NCBI GenBank assembly: GCA_913060655.1
Contig: CAJXTG010000003.1
Span: forward strand, 48,808 to 112,807
DNA from: an uncultured Nitriliruptoraceae bacterium
Lineage (GTDB): Bacteria; Actinomycetota; Nitriliruptoria; Nitriliruptorales; Nitriliruptoraceae
Length of the DNA stretch: 64,000 bases
Direction: 5' to 3'
Shown one piece after another: positions 16,820 through 25,426 of the stretch. The number at the start of each line of letters is the position of its first letter. Positions within the stretch are counted from its first letter, which is position 1. The notes beneath the pieces are model-generated. The model was not told where the DNA came from, did not search any database, and was given only the letters and a program-made list of their open reading frames with translations. The position numbers and the translations under genes were made by a program.

Positions 16820-18399
16820 TGCAGCACCACCGCGGTGCCCGCCGGCACCGTCCCGTCGAACGGGCCGCCCTCCCGCGCGCCCGCCCCGGCCGTGTCGATC
16901 GCGACGTCCCAGCCCGACGTCCACGGTCCGGTGAGCGTCACGTCCCGGTCCGCCATCTCCGCCAGCGTCACCGACGTCGCGCCGGCGAGCTCACGGCGCA
17001 CGGCCAGCAGCCCGGACGGCACGCCGTCGTCCGCACCGAGGACCGTCTGCGTGCCACCGACGAGCTCGGCCCGTGCACGTCGCAGCCGCAGGATCCGGCG
17101 GTAGAGGCTGGCGGTCGACGCCGGGTCCGCCTGCTGCCGGGCCACCGACCGTGCGCGCGCGTCGGGCGGCAGCGGCAGCCACGGGTCGGCCGGCCAGCCC
17201 GCGCCCGGCTCGTCGGTCCACGGCACCGGCGCCCGACAGCCGTCGCGGCCGCCGGGGTCGACCACCTTCTCGGGCGGCACCTCGGCGTCCTCGAGGCCGA
17301 GCTCGTCCCCCTGGTACAGGCAGGGGACGCCGCGCAGCGTCAGCTGCACCGTCGCCGCGACACGGGCGCGTGCCACGCCGCCGACGCGGGTCGCCAGGCG
17401 CGGCCGGTCGTGGTTCCCCAGCGCCCACGACGGCCAGCCGCCGACCGGGGCGAACGCCGCATCGACGGCGCGGATGCGGCGCGCCCATTCGGCGGCGTCC
17501 CAGGGCGCCTCGAGCAGGTGGAAGACGAACGACAGGTGCTGGAGGTCGTCGCCGACGTGCGCGGCGAGGGTCTCGGGACGCTCGTTGTACGACTCGCCGA
17601 CGACGAGCGCGCCGTGCTCGTCGAGCACGCCACGGATCGCCCGCAGATGGTCGAGCGCGCTCGGGTGATGGTGGTGGTCGCCGCGGCCGTCGTAGTGGTC
17701 GAGACCGGGCGGGTCGTCGGGGTAGTCGCGGTCCTGTCCGATGAGGTGCACCGCGTCGGCGCGGAACCCGCGCACCCCACGGGCGAGCCAGAACCGGAGC
17801 ACGTCCAGCTGTGCGGCACGCAGCCCCGGGTCGTCCCAGTTCACGTCGGGCTGCTGGGGGAGGAAGTGGTGCAGGTAGTACTGCCCGGTGCGGTCGTCGA
17901 ACGTCCACGCCGGCGCGTCGGCGAAGTGCCGCACCCAGTTGTTCGGCGGTCCACCGTCGGGTGCGGGGTCGCGCCAGACGTACCAGCCGCGGTGGGGGTC
18001 GTCGCGCGAGCTGCGCGACGCCACGAACCACGGGTGCTGGTCGGAGGTGTGGTTGGGCACGAAGTCGAGCCACACCTCGAGCCCGCGGTCCCGGGCGGCC
18101 GCGACGAACGCGTCGAAGTCGGCGAGGGTGCCGAAGGTCGGGTCGATGTCGCAGTGGTCGGCGACGTCGTACCCGAAGTCCGCCATCGGCGAGCGGTACA
18201 GCGGTGAGGACCAGACGGCGTCGACCCCGAGCCACGCCAGGTGGTCGAGCCCGTCGCGCATGCCGCGCAGGTCCCCGACACCGTCACCGTCCCCGTCGCG
18301 GAACGAGCGCGGGTAGACCTGGTAGATCACGCCGGGGAACGGTGGGGTGTCGGCCGCCGCGCGGGCGGTCGCTGCGGGGTGGTCGTCGGTGGTGGTCAT
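16810..18399 (-). CDS. Alpha-glucosidase, GH13 family (oligo-1,6-glucosidase type)
   Basis: 529 aa. It hydrolyses terminal alpha-glucosidic bonds of short oligosaccharides by a retaining mechanism. A/B-domain motifs: YQVYPRSFRDGDGDGVGDL (about 26-44), DFVPNHTS (112-119), GFRADAVH with nucleophile Asp215, VVGESY with acid/base Glu269, and GNHD with Asp331. The QPDVNWDDP segment is typical of the alpha-glucosidase/trehalulose-hydrolase branch. No signal peptide, so it is cytoplasmic. The start ATG overlaps the stop of the preceding gene (ATGA). Substrate could be maltose, isomaltose or sucrose-derived sugars. Confidence 0.92.
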   Translation of the reverse strand: MTTTDDHPAATARAAADTPPFPGVIYQVYPRSFRDGDGDGVGDLRGMRDGLDHLAWLGVDAVWSSPLYRSPMADFGYDVADHCDIDPTFGTLADFDAFVAAARDRGLEVWLDFVPNHTSDQHPWFVASRSSRDDPHRGWYVWRDPAPDGGPPNNWVRHFADAPAWTFDDRTGQYYLHHFLPQQPDVNWDDPGLRAAQLDVLRFWLARGVRGFRADAVHLIGQDRDYPDDPPGLDHYDGRGDHHHHPSALDHLRAIRGVLDEHGALVVGESYNERPETLAAHVGDDLQHLSFVFHLLEAPWDAAEWARRIRAVDAAFAPVGGWPSWALGNHDRPRLATRVGGVARARVAATVQLTLRGVPCLYQGDELGLEDAEVPPEKVVDPGGRDGCRAPVPWTDEPGAGWPADPWLPLPPDARARSVARQQADPASTASLYRRILRLRRARAELVGGTQTVLGADDGVPSGLLAVRRELAGATSVTLAEMADRDVTLTGPWTSGWDVAIDTAGAGAREGGPFDGTVPAGTAVVLHRR

Positions 18400-19580
18400 C
18401 GGGCGGGCTCCACGAGCTCGAAGCGGATGCCGGCGGCCTCGAGGCGCCGGCGGTAGGGGACGCCCAGTCCGACCGCAGGGGTGACGACCCCCGTCACGTC
18501 GGGCCGCTCGTCCCCGGCGAGGGTCAGTGCCGCCTCGGCCAGCATGCGGGACGTCTCGCCGTACCCGGGGTCACGTCCCCGTACCCGGGCGACGACGTGG
18601 CGTGGGGCCGAGCCGTCGGCGGGCGCGGCCCTGCCGACCAGCAGCACCGTGAACCGGCCCGCGGCCCGCGCCGCCGCGTCGGGGCCGTCCCCCGGGGCGG
18701 GGAGCAGGCCCTCGAGGAGGCGGCGCCCCGGTGGTGTGCGCGCCGCCAGCGCCCCCACCCCCAGCGCCGCCCCGCCGAGCGCCAGCGTCGTCGTGCGCCG
18801 GACGTGGGCGAAGTGGCCGTACCGGAACCGTCGACCGTGCCCGGGCAGCCGGCGGGCGGAACGCAGCACGATGAGTGGGTCGACCGTCGGCAGGGGGACG
18901 CCCCAGCCGCCGAGCCGGTCGGGGCGGTGCAGGCCGAGGGGCAGCCGCTCGACCGTGCGTGCCGGGTCCGACGCCGCCCGGTCCGGCCCGGCGGTCGGCA
19001 CGCCGGTCGCGAGCGCGTCGAGCGCGGTCCGGGCCGTCCCCCCGCTCGGACGTCCACGCGCCCGGACGTAGCCGCGCAGCTCGACGTCGGCGTCGTCCGG
19101 CAGCGCCTCCACGGCGAACTGCGCCCCGAGGTCGTGGGGCACCGCGTCGAAGCCGCAGCACACCACGAGGGTCGCGCCCGTCCGGCGCGCCGACGCCTCG
19201 ACGTCCCGCTCGAGGGCCCGCACGTGCTCCTCCTCGCCGGAGATGTCCGCGTAGTGCGTGCCGTGCTCGGCGCAGGCGAGGGCGACGTCGCGACCGAGCC
19301 GCGCGTAGGGGCCCACCGTCGTCGCGAGCACCCGCGTCCGGGCCGCCAGCGCGGCGAGGGAGCGCGGATCGGTGACGTCGGCACGGATGCGTGTCGGGTC
19401 GGAGCGCAGCGGGGCGGCGACGCGCTCCAGCGCGGCCGCGTCCCGGCCGGCGACCCCCCAGCGCAGGCGTGTGCCGGCGAGGCGCCGGTCGAGCTCGGTG
19501 GCGACGAGCCCGCCGGTGAAGCCCGTCGCGCCGAGCAGGACGATGTCCAGCTCCCGCCCGGGACCGTCCGCTGCGACCAT
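18396..19580 (-). CDS. Saccharopine dehydrogenase-like / trans-acting enoyl reductase family protein
   Basis: 394 aa. The N-terminal Rossmann fold begins DIVLLGATGFTGGLVATEL (about 11-29), followed by VGPYARLG (about 92-99), HYADISGEEEHVR (about 114-126) and CCGFDAVPHDLG (about 144-155), which are family hallmarks. Mycobacterial relatives act as trans enoyl reductases in lipid synthesis; most members are uncharacterised. Start ATG 19580 follows CGGAGGGTGC. It overlaps the alpha-glucosidase start by 4 nt, an unexpected pairing with no obvious shared pathway. Confidence 0.82.
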   Translation of the reverse strand: MVAADGPGRELDIVLLGATGFTGGLVATELDRRLAGTRLRWGVAGRDAAALERVAAPLRSDPTRIRADVTDPRSLAALAARTRVLATTVGPYARLGRDVALACAEHGTHYADISGEEEHVRALERDVEASARRTGATLVVCCGFDAVPHDLGAQFAVEALPDDADVELRGYVRARGRPSGGTARTALDALATGVPTAGPDRAASDPARTVERLPLGLHRPDRLGGWGVPLPTVDPLIVLRSARRLPGHGRRFRYGHFAHVRRTTTLALGGAALGVGALAARTPPGRRLLEGLLPAPGDGPDAAARAAGRFTVLLVGRAAPADGSAPRHVVARVRGRDPGYGETSRMLAEAALTLAGDERPDVTGVVTPAVGLGVPYRRRLEAAGIRFELVEPAR

Positions 19581-19605
19581 GCACCCTCCGTGCTGTTCCG
19601 CGCGG

Positions 19606-19615
19606 ACGCTAGTGT
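19606..19615. promoter_or_regulatory. Interleaved divergent -10 elements
   Basis: The 10 bp ACGCTAGTGT reads TAGCGT on the reverse strand (19611-19606, for the reductase) and TAGTGT on the forward strand (19610-19615, for the aminotransferase). The two hexamers share two base pairs, so only one polymerase could open this site at a time. Confidence 0.5.
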
Positions 19616-19650
19616 CCACCGGCGCGGGTCCGGTGCGAGGGAGGACGTCC

Positions 19651-20673
19651 ATGGCGGAGGAGTCTGCGGCCAGCGGTTCGATCAACCTCGCCTTCGGGAC
19701 GGTCGCCGCGGCGAACATGGTCGTCGCGACGGCCACCGACGGGGAGTACGGCCCGGCGACGGTCCGGCCGTTCGCCGACCTGACGCTGCATCCGTTCGCC
19801 CATGCCCTCCACTACGGCTCGACCTGCTTCGAGGGGCTGAAGGCCCACCGGGGGGTCGACGGGGTGGTCCGCATCTTCCGACCCGACCGGCACGTCGCCC
19901 GGATGCGCCGCACCGCCGACCTCGTCCAGCTGCCCGTCCCGCCCGCCGACCTGCTCGACGCGATGATCGTCGACGCGGTGGCCGCGAACCTCACGGAGGT
20001 GCCGGAGCCGCCCGGGGCGCTCTACCTGCGGCCGATGCTGCTCGGCACCGACCCGAACATCGGGGCGGCCGCGAGCCCGTCGACCTCCGCGCTGCTCGCC
20101 GTCGTGGCGAGCCCCGTCGGGGACTACTTCGCCGGAGGCGTCCGACCGCTGTCCCTGCTCGTGGAGACGGAGGTGCCCCGCACCACCCCGCAGTTCGGTG
20201 AGGCGAAGGCCGGCGCGAACTACCTCATGGCGCTGGGTATCACCCGGCGGGCGCGGGCCGAGCACGGCTGCGACCAGGTGCTGTTCGCGCCGGGCGGTTC
20301 GGTGCAGGAGACGGGTGCGGCGAACTTCCTGCTGCTCGACGACGGGCGGGTCGTCACCCGCGCCCTCGACGCGACGTTCCTCCACGGGGTGACCCGCGAC
20401 TCGGTCCTCACGATGGCGCGTGACCGTGGCATGACCGTCGAGGAGCGTGACGTCGACGTGGACGAGCTCCTCGCCTGGCAGGGTGAGGCCGCGCTCGCCG
20501 GGACCGCCGCCGTCCTCTCCGGCGTCGGGACGCTCGTGCACCGGGGGGTGCCCCACCGGGTCGGGGACGGGCAGGTGGGTCCGACGACGCTCGCCCTCCG
20601 GGAGGGCCTGGCCGACGTCCAGCGGGGTCGCACCGAGGACGTCCACGGCTGGACCCGCGTCGTCACGGGCTGA
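19651..20673 (+). CDS. ilvE: Branched-chain amino acid aminotransferase
   Basis: 340 aa, PLP fold-type IV. It transfers the amino group between glutamate and the 2-oxo acids of Leu, Ile and Val. Motifs: HYGSTCFEGLKAHRG (about 54-68), FRPDRHVARM (76-85), LYLRPMLLG (124-132), the PLP lysine Lys186 in GEAKAGANYL, and QETGAANFLLLDDGRVVT. Start ATG follows GGGAGGACGTCC. The C-terminus matches the bacterial BCAT group (about 340-370 aa). The gene is not next to ilv genes here. Confidence 0.93.
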   Translation: MAEESAASGSINLAFGTVAAANMVVATATDGEYGPATVRPFADLTLHPFAHALHYGSTCFEGLKAHRGVDGVVRIFRPDRHVARMRRTADLVQLPVPPADLLDAMIVDAVAANLTEVPEPPGALYLRPMLLGTDPNIGAAASPSTSALLAVVASPVGDYFAGGVRPLSLLVETEVPRTTPQFGEAKAGANYLMALGITRRARAEHGCDQVLFAPGGSVQETGAANFLLLDDGRVVTRALDATFLHGVTRDSVLTMARDRGMTVEERDVDVDELLAWQGEAALAGTAAVLSGVGTLVHRGVPHRVGDGQVGPTTLALREGLADVQRGRTEDVHGWTRVVTG

Positions 20674-20684
20674 GCGGTCCCGCG

Positions 20685-21359
20685 GTGCACGTCGACCTCG
20701 AGGACCTCGACCCGTCCGCGGTCTACCACCTGCTGACGCAGGCGGTCGTGCCACGTCCGATCGCCTGGGTCGTGACCGACAACGGCACCGGCGACGGCAC
20801 CGGTGCGGGTGCGACCGGCGCGTCGTCGCGCTGGAACGTCGCGCCGTACTCGTTCTTCAACGCCGTCGCGTCGGAGCCGCCGACGGTGGCGTTCTCCGTC
20901 GGCCGCTCCCCACGTCCCGAGCCCGAGGGCGGTGCGGTGAAGGACACGCTCGCGAACCTCCAGCAGCGGGGCCGGCACACCGTCGCCCTCGCCCACCACG
21001 GTCAGCTCGAGGAGGTGGAGGCGACGGCGGCGCCGCTCCCGCCGGGCCGCGGTGAGCTCGAGCACGCCGGGCTCGATGCGGTCGACTGGGGCTGGGACGT
21101 GCCGCGACCCTCGGGGGTCCGGATCGCGCTCGGCTGCGACCTCGACCGCGTCGTCCCCGTGGGCGACGGGCCGCAGCGGCTCGTGCTGGCGCGCGTCCGG
21201 CTCGTCTGGGTCGACGACGCCGCCGTCGAGGAGGACGCGAAGGGCCGGCCCCGCCTCGACCCGCGGCGGCTCGACCCGCTCGCCCGGCTCGGGGCCGGCG
21301 TCTACGGCCGGCTCGGTGCGGTCGACCGGCCGCAGCGTCCGGCGCATCGGGCGCCCTGA
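20685..21359 (+). CDS. Flavin reductase domain protein (FMN-binding split barrel)
   Basis: 224 aa from GTG 20685, 11 nt after ilvE and probably co-transcribed. It starts with HLLTQAVVPRPIAWVVTDN, the typical first strand of the flavin-reductase-like family, and continues NVAPYSFFNAVASEPPTVAFSVG (about 47-69), where FMN normally binds. Members reduce flavin for two-component oxygenases or act directly on substrates; no partner oxygenase is adjacent. A Gly/Thr-rich insertion (about 28-43) lies in a loop. Confidence 0.83.
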   Translation: MHVDLEDLDPSAVYHLLTQAVVPRPIAWVVTDNGTGDGTGAGATGASSRWNVAPYSFFNAVASEPPTVAFSVGRSPRPEPEGGAVKDTLANLQQRGRHTVALAHHGQLEEVEATAAPLPPGRGELEHAGLDAVDWGWDVPRPSGVRIALGCDLDRVVPVGDGPQRLVLARVRLVWVDDAAVEEDAKGRPRLDPRRLDPLARLGAGVYGRLGAVDRPQRPAHRAP

Positions 21360-21375
21360 GCGGCGCAGGGACCGT

Positions 21376-21390
21376 CGCGGTCAGACCGCG
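21376..21390. terminator. Small hairpin at the convergent junction 21.38 kb
   Basis: CGCGGT-CAG-ACCGCG, a 6-bp stem overlapping the stop of the sucrose phosphorylase gene. Confidence 0.3.
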
Positions 21391-22853
21391 CGCCGCTGCC
21401 CGTCCACCTCCAGCGTCGCCCGGCGCGCGACCGTGTCGAACCGCAGCGTCACCGTGCTGCCCTCGCGGCCCCGCCAGCCCGTGCGGAGGACGCCGGGCTC
21501 GGCGGGGTCGGTGGGGGCGAGCCACCACTCGCCGTCGAACGCCGGGTGGGTCCGCCGCAGCTCGACGAGCGCGAGCAGCCGGACGACCGCAGGGTCCGCG
21601 AGGGCGGCGGTGACCTCGTCGGGCGCGTAGTGGTGGCGGTTGACGTCCCGGCCGACGCCCGTCCGGTCGAGCAGCGCCGCGTCGTTGCGGCCCATCAGCA
21701 GGCCGACGTAGTACAGCTGCGGTGTCCCCGGCAGCACCAGCTGCAGCGCGCGGGCCGCGAGCATCGCGTCGACGTCACCACCGAGCGCATCGAGGAACGT
21801 CGTGTTGACCTGGTAGAGGTCGACGTTCGAGGCGGCCGCACCGGTCGCCCGCCGGCTCACCCCGCCCGTGGCCGTGTGGAGGCGTTCGACGAGCGCGTCG
21901 ATGCGTTCGGGTGGGAGCAGGCCGGGACCCGGATGCTCCGCGTCACCGTGTCCGGCGTTCGCGCCGACGTCGATGACCCCGATGCCGTCGTGCGTGTCGA
22001 GCACGGTGACGACGTTGTGCGGTCGGACCGTCAGCCAGTGGTGCAGCGGCGCCGTGTCGCCGGTGTGCAGCGCGTCGAGGACGAGCGGGGGCAGGGCGAA
22101 GTCGTAGGTCAGGTCGGAGGTCGTCGCCAGCTCGAGCGTCAGCCGCCAGTGGGCGTGGACCTCCACGAGCACGCGCAGGCCGAGGGCGCGGGCGCGCGCG
22201 GTCAGGTCCGCGAGGAACACCCGCGTCTCGGCGGTCATGAACGACGAGGTCCCCGGCGTCTTCACCGCGTAGCCGGCCGCGTCGAGCCGGACCGTGGTCA
22301 CCCCGTGCTCGGCGAAGCGCGCGAGCAGCTCGTCGAGGTACGCGCCCGTCGCCGGGTCGTGGACGTCGAGGTCGACCTGCTCGTCCGTGAACGTCGTCCA
22401 CACGATGCGGCGGGTCCCGTCGGCGAGGGTCACCGGCGTCAGCGGCAGTCCGGGTCGCGGCCGGTAGATCCGTCCGAGGTCCGCCTCCGTCGCGCCGCCG
22501 GGGAACACGCGGTCGAGGGTGAGGAACATCCCCGCGTGGGGGGACGCCGCACCCTCGGCGAGGAACGACCGGAACTCGGGGGAGCGGGTCGACACGTGGT
22601 TGACGATCAGGTCGACGGTCAGCTCCCGTCCCGCCCCGATGGCCCGGACGTCGGCCCAGTCGCCCAGCCGCGGGTCGACCGTCCGATGGTCGTCGGGGTC
22701 GAAGCCCGCGTCGGCACCGTCCGACGGGTCGAAGAACGGCAGGACGTGGACGCCACTGAACAGGTGCAGGGGTCCGTCGAGGAGTCGGCCCAGCCCCGGC
22801 AGGTCCCCGGCCAGCCGGTCGGCGTAGGTGAGCAGCTCGACCCGGTGTCCCAT
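21381..22853 (-). CDS. Sucrose phosphorylase (GH13_18)
   Basis: 490 aa, about the length of Bifidobacterium sucrose phosphorylase. It cleaves sucrose with phosphate to glucose-1-phosphate and fructose. Diagnostic segments: LLTYADRLAGD (7-17), GVHVLPFFDPSDGADAGF (34-51), VRLDAAGYAVKTPGTSSFMT with nucleophile Asp191, LVEVHAHW with Glu231, and VTVLDTHDGIGVIDV with Asp289. All three catalytic positions are one residue from those of the B. adolescentis enzyme. VGRDVNRHHY is also typical. Related enzymes act on sucrose-6-phosphate or glucosylglycerate, which cannot be excluded. A TACGCT -10 lies 62 nt upstream. Confidence 0.92.
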   Translation of the reverse strand: MGHRVELLTYADRLAGDLPGLGRLLDGPLHLFSGVHVLPFFDPSDGADAGFDPDDHRTVDPRLGDWADVRAIGAGRELTVDLIVNHVSTRSPEFRSFLAEGAASPHAGMFLTLDRVFPGGATEADLGRIYRPRPGLPLTPVTLADGTRRIVWTTFTDEQVDLDVHDPATGAYLDELLARFAEHGVTTVRLDAAGYAVKTPGTSSFMTAETRVFLADLTARARALGLRVLVEVHAHWRLTLELATTSDLTYDFALPPLVLDALHTGDTAPLHHWLTVRPHNVVTVLDTHDGIGVIDVGANAGHGDAEHPGPGLLPPERIDALVERLHTATGGVSRRATGAAASNVDLYQVNTTFLDALGGDVDAMLAARALQLVLPGTPQLYYVGLLMGRNDAALLDRTGVGRDVNRHHYAPDEVTAALADPAVVRLLALVELRRTHPAFDGEWWLAPTDPAEPGVLRTGWRGREGSTVTLRFDTVARRATLEVDGQRRAV

Positions 22854-22914
22854 CCGACGTCCCCCGACGGTCCCGTACGGCCCTCCGGCGGCGTCCCGGC
22901 GGCGTGTGGCGTCC

Positions 22915-22952
22915 AGCGTACGAGCCGGTCGGTGTGGGGGGAGCGTTAGGCT
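22915..22952. promoter_or_regulatory. Divergent -10 elements of sucrose phosphorylase and the hydrolase-membrane gene
   Basis: TACGCT on the reverse strand (22920-22915) and TAGGCT on the forward strand (22947-22952), 26 bp apart. Confidence 0.45.
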
Positions 22953-22983
22953 CCCGCGCGGACGCGGTCGGGGAGGGCGCGAC

Positions 22984-24468
22984 GTGGTGGGGCGTCGGCG
23001 GCACGGCATCCCGGGGACGCGTGCGGCGCGACGCGCCGGGCTCGGCCTGCTGCTGGTCGCCGCCGCGACGCTGCTGCTCCTCCCGACCGCCCGTGGGGTC
23101 GACGTGACCCGCACCATGGCCGGCCCGGACAGCACGCTCCCTGTCGACGTCTACGTCCCGGAGTCCGCCGGAGCGGCCGCCGCGCCCGGCGTCGTCGTCG
23201 CGCACGGCTTCGCCGGCTCGTCGACGCTCATGCGGACCTGGTCGCTCGCGCTCGCGCACGCCGGCTTCGTCGTCGTCACCCCTGACCTGCCGGGACACGG
23301 CGCGAACCCGACGCCGCTGGACGAGGGGGGCACCGTCCTCGCCGACGCCGTCATGACCGCGGTCGGCCATCTGCTCGGCGTCCCCGAGGCCGACGTCGAC
23401 CGCATCGCGCTGCTCGGACATTCGATGGGTTCGGGGGCCGTCCTCGACGCCGGTGCCGCACGGCCGGACCTCATCCGGTCCGTCGTCGCCGTGTCACCCA
23501 CCGACGGGACGGTCGACGCGACGGCACCCCGCGACCTGCTCCTCCTCGCCGGGGAGAACGAGGGCCGGTTCGTCGCCAACGCGCGCTCCCTGCTGGAGCG
23601 GGCCGGTGGTGCGGGCGGGACCGCCGGTGACGGGGACGCCCGTGCGCTGCAGATCGTCCCGTTCGTCGAGCACGTCTCGATCCTGTTCGCCCGACCCGCG
23701 CACGACGCGTCCGTGACGTGGCTCGCCGCCGCGCTCGACCACGTCCCGACCGGGACGGCCCCGACCGGACCGCTGCTCGGCTGGGTCCTGCTCGCGGCCG
23801 GCCTGCTCGCGCTGTGGCAGGCCGTCGTCGCCGAGGCGGCCACGCCCGCGGGTGCGCCGACCGTGCGGCGGGCCGCCTGGCTGGCGCTGCCCGTCGGTGG
23901 GGTGGCGGCGACCGCATCGCTGGTGATCATCACGCGGTCGGTCGACGTCACCGGGCTCACCGGGCTCCTCGTCGCCGGCGAGGTCGGCCTCTGGTTCCTG
24001 ATGGCCGGGACCATCTGGCTGCGGTTCGGGGTGCGGCCGGTGCGCCCCGAGGCGCGCGACGTCGGCTGGGCCGCCCTCACGGCCCTGCTGCTCGTCGCCG
24101 TCGCCGCGTCGACGACGACCGCGTGGTCGCCCGGATGGCTCACCGGCGTGCGGGCCACCGCCGCCGTCGTGCTGACGCTGCTCCTGCTGCCCTTCTCGGT
24201 CGCCGCCGCCGCGATGCTCCACGGGCGCCGCGGACGCCGCACCGTCGGGGCCTGGCTCGTCGTGTCCGTCGCCGTCGTCGTGACGCTGGGGGCCGCCGCC
24301 GTGGTCGTCCCCGGCATCGGGTTCCTCTTCCTCATCCTGCCGCTGCTCCCCGCCGTCCTGGGCGTCACCGTCGTCGCGGGCGCGGGCGTGGACCGCCCCT
24401 GGGCGACGGGGGCGGCATCCGCGGCCTTCCTCGGCTGGCTGCTCGCCCTGCTGTTCCCCATCGCCTGA
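22984..24468 (+). CDS. Alpha/beta hydrolase with a C-terminal multi-helix membrane domain
   Basis: 494 aa from GTG 22984, preceded by GGGGAGGG. An N-terminal helix (about 16-37) leads to an extracytoplasmic alpha/beta hydrolase (about 45-255) with VVVAHGFAGS (oxyanion region) and LLGHSMGSG, whose Ser is the nucleophile of the GxSxG motif. After about residue 260 there are six to seven hydrophobic helices ending GWLLALLFPIA. Bacterial proteins with this split layout are rare in characterised form; a membrane esterase or acyltransferase-like role is possible. The substrate is unknown. Confidence 0.75.
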   Translation: MVGRRRHGIPGTRAARRAGLGLLLVAAATLLLLPTARGVDVTRTMAGPDSTLPVDVYVPESAGAAAAPGVVVAHGFAGSSTLMRTWSLALAHAGFVVVTPDLPGHGANPTPLDEGGTVLADAVMTAVGHLLGVPEADVDRIALLGHSMGSGAVLDAGAARPDLIRSVVAVSPTDGTVDATAPRDLLLLAGENEGRFVANARSLLERAGGAGGTAGDGDARALQIVPFVEHVSILFARPAHDASVTWLAAALDHVPTGTAPTGPLLGWVLLAAGLLALWQAVVAEAATPAGAPTVRRAAWLALPVGGVAATASLVIITRSVDVTGLTGLLVAGEVGLWFLMAGTIWLRFGVRPVRPEARDVGWAALTALLLVAVAASTTTAWSPGWLTGVRATAAVVLTLLLLPFSVAAAAMLHGRRGRRTVGAWLVVSVAVVVTLGAAAVVVPGIGFLFLILPLLPAVLGVTVVAGAGVDRPWATGAASAAFLGWLLALLFPIA

Positions 24469-24472
24469 GCCC

Positions 24473-24491
24473 TCCGCCCGTGCCGGGCGGA
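24473..24491 (+). terminator. Hairpin after the hydrolase-membrane gene
   Basis: TCCGCCCG-TGC-CGGGCGGA, a perfect 8-bp stem with a 3-nt loop, directly after the stop codon. No U-run. Confidence 0.5.
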
Positions 24492-24510
24492 CCGACACGG
24501 AGGACGACCG

Positions 24511-25365
24511 ATGCCTGACGCACCGAGCGGAGGGGACGGTGCCGCGACCGCGAGCACGCACGTCCCTGCGCGCGTCCCGGGGGCGGTCGCGCTGGTGACG
24601 GGTGGCGGGTCGGGGATCGGCGCCGCCCTCGTCTCCGAGCTCGTCGCCCGTGGGGCGGCGGCGGTCGTCGTCGCCGACCTCGACGGTGCTGCGGCGCGGA
24701 CGGTCGCCGAGGCGGCCGCACCGGCGGACGCGTCGACGGTCGTCGAGGCCGTCACGCTCGACGTCGCCGACGGGGACGCGCTGCGCGGTGCCGTCGCGGA
24801 CGTGGAGGACACCTTCGGCCGGCTCGACCTCGTCTGCTCCAACGCCGGGCTCGGCACGGGGGCCGGCGTCGACGCGCCGACCGCCGTCTGGCAGCGCGCC
24901 TGGGACGTCAACCTGATGGCGCACGTGCACGCCGCCGACGCCGCACTGCCCGGGATGCTGCGACGCGGGCACGGCGCGTTCCTCCACACCTGCTCCGCCG
25001 CCGGCCTGCTCACCGTCGCCGGCGACGCCCCCTACGCCGTGACGAAGCATGCGGCCGTCGCGCTCGCCGAGTGGCTGTCGCTCACCTACGGCGACCGCGG
25101 CATCCGCGTCACCGCCCTGTGCCCGCTCGGTGTCGAGACGCCGATGCTCGCCGACGACGAGCCGCTCGCGGCCCGCTTCGTCCGGGGCACCGGTCGGATC
25201 CTCGCGCCGGACGTGGTCGCGCGGGCGGCGCTCGACGCGCTCGAGGCCGGCGAGATGCTCGCGCTGCCCCATCCGGAGGTCGCCGCGCTCGAGCAGGCCC
25301 GTGCGGCCGACCGCGCGACCTGGCTGGCACGGCTCCGCGCCGCCGTCGCCGCCCTCGGGGGGTGA
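24511..25365 (+). CDS. Short-chain dehydrogenase/reductase
   Basis: 284 aa. TGGGSGIG (about 30-37), SNAGLGTG (about 110-117), the Ser in HTCSAAGLL and YAVTK (about 172-176) place it in the classical SDR group. An ATG at 24511 follows CACGGAGGACGACC. A proline/alanine-rich tail of about 20 residues precedes the Rossmann fold. Its C-terminal third (ALPHPEVAALEQARAADR) is often seen in actinobacterial SDRs of unknown substrate. It lies before an aldo/keto reductase with its own promoter. Confidence 0.82.
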   Translation: MPDAPSGGDGAATASTHVPARVPGAVALVTGGGSGIGAALVSELVARGAAAVVVADLDGAAARTVAEAAAPADASTVVEAVTLDVADGDALRGAVADVEDTFGRLDLVCSNAGLGTGAGVDAPTAVWQRAWDVNLMAHVHAADAALPGMLRRGHGAFLHTCSAAGLLTVAGDAPYAVTKHAAVALAEWLSLTYGDRGIRVTALCPLGVETPMLADDEPLAARFVRGTGRILAPDVVARAALDALEAGEMLALPHPEVAALEQARAADRATWLARLRAAVAALGG

Positions 25366-25372
25366 CGGCCCG

Positions 25373-25378
25373 TAGCAT
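25373..25378 (+). promoter_or_regulatory. -10 element of the aldo/keto reductase gene
   Basis: TAGCAT 49 nt before the ATG, in the short gap after the SDR stop. Confidence 0.4.
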
Positions 25379-25426
25379 CCGGGAGGTGCGGCGGAGCCGC
25401 CGACGGCTGACACGAGGAGTGGACCG

